Source of the DNA: Capitulum mitella
Lineage: Eukaryota > Arthropoda > Thecostraca > Pollicipedomorpha > Pollicipedidae
Direction: 5' to 3'
Assembly (NCBI GenBank): GCA_030062745.1
Contig: CP099842.1
Span: 23,345,822 to 23,409,821, forward strand
DNA length: 64,000 nucleotides
The stretch's first letter is position 1; each line of letters begins with the position of its first letter. The notes beneath the pieces are model-generated. The model made no database searches and had not been told where the DNA came from. It was given only the letters and a program-made list of their open reading frames with translations. Shown here one piece after another: positions 58,557-64,000 of the stretch. The position numbers were made by a program, and so were the translations under genes.

Positions 58557-59297
58557 CCCTATTCCCGGAGGGCTAGACGGTATGGCCGATTCCCGGCAGG
58601 GGGGGCGGATTCGGCCCCTTTAATTTTGAAAATTATTTATCCAATTTCATCCCAACAAACGGCAATCGATTTCCGTGACGTGAACTACATTTTGATAAAA
58701 AAATTTTCAAAATTTTACATTTGTGGATAACAGGGGGTACTTTTTGACTTCTTATAACTCCGTTGTTTATGGACCGATTTCAATGAAACTGGCATCAATC
58801 GAGAGATCATGGATAGGGCTTTTACCATGGGTATGCAAATTTGAAATTTTGAAAAATTCATGGGCGTCACAGGGTTTCAAAAAAAAAAGGATTAGTTTTC
58901 CAATAACGGAATGAACAAAAGAGGCCAAAACACTTTTTTAGCTCTCTAGTCATGTTATGCTAAAGAAGTACAAATCGCATTACAATGTTTGTATAATGTT
59001 AGCATAGGCGGTGCCAGGGACATAAAAAGGGGGAACTGTCATGGTCACACGTTTCTCAGATCAACTTGTGACCTTTGACCTTAAATGACCTCCAGTGACC
59101 TTGGGGTCACCTGGAATGATATCGTGTGCATTCATTTTTTTTTTTTTTTTTTTTAAAATTATTTTTCTTTTGCGATCCCACAGGGGGGCCCGACATTAGG
59201 CATAGCTCCGTGACTGACCTGATATCAGGTCAAACAAGTAGAGGATTTCTACGTCATATATATTCCGGGTTTGTCATTTGAAAAAACGAAATGTTGG
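58557..59297 (-). mobile_element. inverted, truncated copy of the 33.1-kb TTAA element
   Basis: It starts at TTAA (58553-58556) with CCCTATTCCCGGAGGG and the GGGCTAGACGGTATGG word, matching the right end of the complete element in reverse orientation. It then follows that copy in reverse (GATTTCAATGAAACTGGCAT, the DR1 words near 59081, TATATATTCCGGGTTTG near 59259) and stops at about 59297, short of the other terminus. The missing end corresponds to about 33121-33515 of the complete copy. A 20-T run (59135-59154) is inserted relative to it. Confidence 0.85.
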
Positions 59298-59465
59298 TTA
59301 GGGACTCGTAATCTAGGGCCAAGGGCCACTGGTCAGTTGCCTGGTTAGCAAGCCCATGAGCCAGGGCCCGCAAGTCAAACAGGGCCCGTCGTCCTGGGGC
59401 CCGTATGTCAGACGGGCCCGCAGGCTAGGTCCTCGTAAGCTAGGGGGCTGGTTGGTTGGGGGTTG
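59298..59465. repeat. degenerate tandem array, right part
   Basis: Continuation of the 57.8-58.55 kb array (GGGCCCGTCGTCCTGGGGCCCG and similar words) after the inserted element. Confidence 0.75.
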
Positions 59466-59490
59466 TGGCTAGAGGCTAGAAGTCTAGCAT

Positions 59491-59498
59491 CTCTTCTT

Positions 59499-59538
<40 letters not shown>

Positions 59539-59747
59539 CTCACGTTAAAAAATTTCCTCGCTTTTCAGGCGTTTTATGTGTTCGTAGGTCACCGGCAAAT
59601 GAGCCGTTTCCTTTTTTATGGAGAGGGAGGGCCGTAAAAAAGCGATTGAAATCCGAGTTCTTCAGGAGGAGGAGGAGGAGAGGGTCCGCTCTCTTATCTC
59701 TGCCCATCCCCCCCCCCCGCCAATAAAATCCCGCGTGCGCCACTGTC
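59491..59747. mobile_element. (TC)n microsatellite and MITE-like remnant
   Basis: A pure TC tract (to 59534) is followed by a GGAGGAGGAGGAGG word, an 11-C run (59708-59718) and ATCCCGCGTGCGCCACTG. Read in reverse, the last is CAGTGGCGCACGCGGGAT, a hAT/MITE-like terminus. No opposite end or duplication was found. Confidence 0.4.
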
Positions 59748-59956
59748 TTATCCTATCGCTGGCCTGACCTTCCTGGCTGATTGCTCAGAACTCGGGAAAA
59801 GAGAACGCGCGCCGGCGCAACCCTGTGTAGTCTGTAAGTCTGCGTATACCCGTGGTGGTGGTTGTAGACTTAAGGACAGGCATGCACAGGGAGGAGCGGG
59901 GGATCCGGGGGGAGACAGGGGCAGATGTCCCCCCCAGCTTTGGGCAATATTTAACA
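59748..59956. other. short non-coding spacer
   Basis: Mixed composition between the MITE remnant and the next TTAA terminus. No gene. Confidence 0.4.
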
Positions 59957-60545
59957 TTAACCCTATAGTGGTGCATGGAAAGAAACATGGTGAAAATTAC
60001 GTTTGCCGCCTCCCCCACTATCTCCACAAGGATTCCACCGTTACTATGCAGAGGTCACACCATGGGCATGGAAGAAGATGCAGGGTGAAGGGCCCAACGC
60101 CCATCTTGCTGAGTGATCAAGAAGCTCCTTACAGGAGCGAAAAGTGTTAGAAGGATAACAATGAGGACAAAACACTTTTTCAAGGGGGCTGCGGCTCTCC
60201 ATGGGGCCTCCGACTCCAGTGACGCCCCATTCGCAGTTCTGTTGAATATTCTTGGATTCGTCCCTAGCCTGAACCTTTCCCAGTTTGGAACATAGGTAAT
60301 GTGTTTGACGTTGCATGACAAATACCCAAAAGATATTTAACACCCCTTTCTCGTCCCCAAATCTTTCTACAGACTTCAGTCCTGGTAGGAATTTTCGGCA
60401 ATGCATATCCTTGCATACTCGCAATTCAGCTCTCCGTTGTAACAAGAGTCGTTGATGGTCATTCCTGAAACTTGTAGTTCCACGGCCGACCACTAGGTGG
60501 TGCAAATGCTCGTGAAGAATCCATCGAGGAGGGCTGGCTTGCAAC
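59957..60545. mobile_element. TTAA-type terminus with adjacent open frame
   Basis: TTAA (59957-59960) followed by CCCTATAGTGGTGCATGG has the form of a piggyBac-like end. The other end was not found, so the extent is set only by the open frame that follows. The assignment rests on one terminus. Confidence 0.35.
60044..60544 (-). CDS. 166-codon open frame, unknown, possibly mobile-element derived
   Basis: A minus-strand frame ending close to the TTAA terminus at 59957. Composition is protein-like rather than GC-driven: an N-terminal HEHLHHLVVGRG, a basic middle (NDHQRLLLQRRAELRVCK) and a C-terminal segment EKVFCPHCYPSNTF with later histidines (LLDHSARW, FFHAHG) that loosely recalls a C-x2-C zinc-finger start. 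It lacks the DDD/DDE context of a transposase, and no splice or promoter signal was found. It could be a remnant of an element protein or a chance frame. Confidence 0.25.
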   Translation of the reverse strand: MQASPPRWILHEHLHHLVVGRGTTSFRNDHQRLLLQRRAELRVCKDMHCRKFLPGLKSVERFGDEKGVLNIFWVFVMQRQTHYLCSKLGKVQARDESKNIQQNCEWGVTGVGGPMESRSPLEKVFCPHCYPSNTFRSCKELLDHSARWALGPSPCIFFHAHGVTSA

Positions 60546-61439
60546 GGCTAGTTTCCTGATCTATGAACGTCGTGGACAGCCGCTACAGTTTGCCTACTTC
60601 ATAAGTCATGCCCCGTCCTCCAATATGCCGGCAAATGGGAATGATTTTGTCGAGATCGGAGTCCCAGCAACCTGTTGTCTGCTACAACCAGGCTAACCGG
60701 GCTTTGATGCACGCGTGTCCCTTTGCATTATAGTCTCAGGTTGGACACTGACTCCTCTCCTTTAGAACTTACCGCAGTACATGACGATCACTAGTGTTTT
60801 GCTTCGCGATGCTATGCCTCTTTAAGCCTTCGACTCGGCTCTACGTCCTTTCGGCCTCGAAATAATTACCTGATTTGTATTTCAGAGAACCAATCAAGGC
60901 TTTATTTCAGACAAAACTGCAATGCATAGGCAAAGGTGTCGAGTTCAGTAGGTGCAATCGTGAGAGCTTTGTATGCATTCCGATGGCAAGTGGGAGCCGA
61001 CTGTTTAGCTTGGTATATCCATAGAAATGACTTACTGACAATTCAATCAATGCTGCTATCCGAGGTGGTACGTTTCGCACGTACGTCGTTCATTGCATCG
61101 CTGTGCAGCAAGAAGACAGGAGAACAGTACATCACGCGGGGTGACTGATGAAGTCATCATCCTCCGAGGAAAGGCTGAACCTTCTCAGGACCTTTGCCAA
61201 AGGTCGCGTCGTTTGTTATGAGAGAATGTCGCTGATGGGAGACGGGACGAATTGATAGGGCGATATGTTTTCTTTGCAATTATTCACCAGGGTCATCCTG
61301 GCAAACCCACATCCTTTGTTTATATGCACACTGCGGATGTTATCGCAATACTAATTAGATCTGGTGAGTATTGGGTCACGGTGATCACCACCAAAGACAG
61401 CGTCACGTCAGCTTGGCCAATCCGCTTCCTGCAGTGACT
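60546..61439. other. non-coding stretch, nothing recognised
   Basis: Short frames only. Confidence 0.4.
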
Positions 61440-61850
61440 TCATGGCTCCGCTGCTGGTTTCACACGCAGTGGTGCATCCCACAACCCTTCAGGCACGACA
61501 CGCAGTCCGCCATCACGACCCCGCAACCTCAGCCACGCTGACACAGACCAGCCAGAACTAACGACGTCTAATGAGAGCGGGCGCGGGCCGGCCGGCGCGC
61601 GCGTCGCTCCACTGCGCCACTGCCGCCCGCAGCGGCGGTCCTGCACGCGCACGCGCCCGACTTCAAAGGGAGACGCCGCGCGCGGTACGCTGCTGGTCGG
61701 CCGGTGGACTGCGGTCGGGGGCAGATAGTGCGCAGGGGCGTGGGGGGGGGGGACAGCAACGGGAGGGACGGCTGCTCTCTTACTGCGGGTTGAGCCGTGC
61801 CCAGTCAGGGTCTGCGGCTTGAATCGTAGGGATAGATTTTGCTGGTCACT
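61440..61850. promoter_or_regulatory. GC-rich island, candidate regulatory region
   Basis: A CpG-rich block with an 11-G run (61742-61752). A 222-codon minus frame (61440-62108) starts outside the island and runs through it. It is proline/serine/arginine-rich, lacks splice signals and overlaps open frames on the other strand, so I do not call it. Confidence 0.35.
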
Positions 61851-63696
61851 TCTGTCACGGCCGTATGAATATTTTGAACATCCGTTCGCTAATGGCAGTG
61901 CCGGCGAATTTTGCCAGGGTTCGGCAGCCGCTGCGGAATCATGATGCTTTGCAGAGCTCATGTTTACGTGAACGAAGTTATACATGGTTATCGATCTTTG
62001 CTCCCTGGGCGGTAATGTTCGTAATTCACGGGACTGGAGGGGCGGCTCGAACCGATTATCCGTGGCTGGGACGCACTCTGAGGTCTGTGAAGGTGGGGAC
62101 TGTATCAATCCACCAGCCTGCTAGTAATCCTTGCTGGCGATACTACCTGGGTCCAAAAAGAAAGTTGCAGCTATCCAGAGCGGTGTTTTGTCCTCGTAAC
62201 GCAGAGCTGCATTACGCTGATGTCAATGACTTCATGTAGCCCAGTTTCACTGCCGAGTGCTATCGGCGAGACTGAAATCATTGCGAGCTATTCGTGCATT
62301 CCGCGCGATTACGTTCCATGTGGGGCATGATTCAGCTACAGGGACAGATGTTTCGTGAAAAGCTGTACCATATTGCCACTGATACCAGAACTCGATTATT
62401 TATGCACGTTTTGCATTTTTGTAGAGAGTTGCGGATCAGATACGAGAACAGCTTGCATTCAAACAGGGTGGGCGGAACTGGGGCATAATTCTTATCATGT
62501 ATGCACCCCTGCCATAGGCTGCCGATGTTTGTATGCAGTGGCCTGTTACGACCACCGGCTCTGCGGGGGCCTGGGGTGGGGGGTTAGGGGAGCTGTCGGA
62601 TGCACCTGGCCCGTGCGATTATACTGTGGGGTAGAACGACACCATGATGGTGCTCCTCCTTCCCCTCTGACCCCCACAACCAGCGGAAGTATCTGAACAC
62701 GTGACAGACATCAGTATCGTTAGCCGCCCTCGCGAACGGAAAGACGCAGCCGGACGTGGACGTTTTCAGGGCTTCAGATGCCATTCCATGGTGGCGTTTG
62801 GCGCGATTTAATCGCCGGACCTGACTGGATATAGTTTTAGCTCTTTCTGAGAAATGCTACTTAACTTTGCATTGTGAAAACTACCCAGATGGAAATGTTT
62901 TTGCTGATTATTTGGTATGTCTTTGGGTGTGGAGTAAACACAGAACATTCCAAAACAGATGTACAGACATGTGTTACGATATAAAAAAGGAATGCAGTCG
63001 TCTGTGTTTCTCACTGACAGCTTAGGCCGAACATGTTTAATTAGTTGTGTTCTAAGAGAGTATCTGAACATCCAGTATGTCATTAGCACACTGAGTCGCA
63101 AATAGATGTGTCTTTGATGAATACAGTCTTCGAAACAAGGGTCTTTCGTTTGATCTAGCCATTCCCTATAACATGTCAACATACTCTTTGTTGTAACAAA
63201 CACCAAAAGGTTGCATATCTTTGCGACTGGCTGATATGTGGCAAGTCGTAGTGGGTGAGGCGTTTCCCTTTGCCTGGCTAGGCAATGCTTTTAACGTCTC
63301 GAATCCATTCCAGAGAATCTGATGCCGGGAGCAGCTGGTCGAACGCGGTCGTTTTGAGAGCCCACCGGATGTTATCCAGTTTAAAAGACTGGACCCCACC
63401 TGGGGGGCGGGGGAGACTGGCCCATTTCCGACGCAGGCGCCAACGGAAGCAGTTAATCATTATTACCGCCGGCCGCACGTGCTATCATTAACTGAGCAGG
63501 ATGAACACTGGCGGCGTGACGGGGCTGGCCACAGGTCGTGCTCTGGATACGTCCCGGCTGGATTTTGGTGCGCTGCTTCGATTAAGTTTACAAGAAAAAC
63601 GGTGCAGTTTCTTTTCGGTGGATCATGTAAAAATGTCGAAGTAGTCAGTGTTTAAGTTCGTTTTGTTTGTTTGTGTGTGTTTTTGTTACTTGCTCT
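61851..63696. other. non-coding stretch, nothing recognised
   Basis: AT-rich to mixed sequence. The longest frames (113-132 codons) have no family or splice support. Confidence 0.4.
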
Positions 63697-63961
63697 CAGG
63701 CACTTTGCTAGGATTTTTCTCAGGGGGGAGGCAAATGTGAAATTTTGTCATGTGCCACAGGCATATGAAATTTACACGAAAAACAGCAATTTTGAGCAAT
63801 TTTTCTCACATTTAGTGCACGGCAAAACATATAATGTTTGTTTTTGCAATATATATATGATCACTATTACGTATTCATGCGAAATCGCCATGTATCTAAT
63901 GTAGACCGCTTGGCTCGGGGGGGGGGCATGGCCCCCATGGCCCCCCTCGCCTACGTCCCTG
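63697..63961 (+). mobile_element. hAT-like MITE, copy 2
   Basis: A second copy, in the same orientation as the 41.3-kb element: CAGGCACTTTGCTAGG at the left, shared interior words (ATATATATGATCACTATTA, TATTCATGCGAAATCGC) and CTACGTCCCTG at the right, with a GGGGGGGGGCATGGCCCCCATGG segment before the end. The flanking 8-mers CTTGCTCT and TTAGCTAT agree at only 5 of 8 positions, so the target duplication has decayed. Confidence 0.85.
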
Positions 63962-64000
63962 TTAGCTATTTACACCATTTCTACCCCACATTTACAGTAG

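Noticed and set aside
61440..62108. 222-codon minus-strand open frame
   Set aside because: Proline/serine/arginine-rich, no recognisable domain, no promoter or splice signals, and part of it overlaps open frames on the other strand in a GC-rich island.
1..64000. CRISPR arrays, operons, bacterial promoters, rRNA
   Set aside because: Nothing in the sequence resembles them. The tandem repeats present lack the repeat-spacer pattern, and the genome style is metazoan.

Overview
This window reads as nuclear DNA of an animal, most likely a marine or arthropod-grade invertebrate. I cannot name the species. The grounds are: no operons or dense coding, very long non-coding stretches, spliceosomal donor/acceptor signals at the few credible exons, CpG dinucleotides that are not depleted, a decayed LINE of the L1/Tx1 type, an 8-bp-TSD (hAT-like) MITE, several TTAA-flanked (piggyBac-like) non-autonomous elements, and many microsatellites.

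Layout. 1-20 kb is mostly repeat: a 2-kb compound repeat (copy A, 4.3-6.4 kb, +), a TTAA-type element with three DR4 AGGTCA pairs (about 6.47-7.92 kb), a 3'-terminal LINE fragment (11.9-13.5 kb, -), and a second, inverted copy of the compound repeat (copy B, 16.05-19.3 kb, -). Copy B is split by a nested TTAA element, and copy A supplies the empty target site. Two or three weak candidate exons lie at 14.1, 15.8 and 21.0-21.2 kb. 20-62 kb carries a series of GC-rich, CpG-rich islands every few kb (21, 24, 27-28.8, 29.6, 31-32.5, 36.6-37.4, 38.6-39.1, 39.8, 42.2, 43.2-43.9, 51.5-52.3, 54.5-55.4, 56.5, 61.5 kb). The island at 23.6-24.9 kb ends in the best coding exon of the window: 84 codons, a coiled-coil N-terminus, then a GTAGGT donor. 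A second likely first coding exon (27 codons, then GTAAGT) follows the 51.5-52.3 kb island. I found no downstream exons that can be joined to either with confidence, so most of the right two thirds is probably intron or intergenic DNA of genes that extend past the window.

Mobile DNA of the right part: a full TTAA element at 33.1-34.3 kb, an inverted and truncated copy of it at 58.6-59.3 kb inside a degenerate tandem array, another TTAA-type element at 46.8-48.0 kb, single TTAA-type ends at 49.87 and 59.96 kb, and two copies of one 270-bp hAT-like MITE (41.3 and 63.7 kb).

Most interesting pattern: four different TTAA-type elements are each packed with the hexamer AGGTCA (6 to 13 copies per element, where about 0.6-0.7 is expected by chance), including three DR4 pairs at 145/151-bp spacing and a DR1 conserved in two copies. 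AGGTCA is the nuclear-receptor half-site, but it could equally be the transposase's own binding repeat. Second is the series of GC-rich islands holding AT-only homeodomain-type cores, which looks like a cis-regulatory landscape. Counts were made by eye. No alignment or database search was run.
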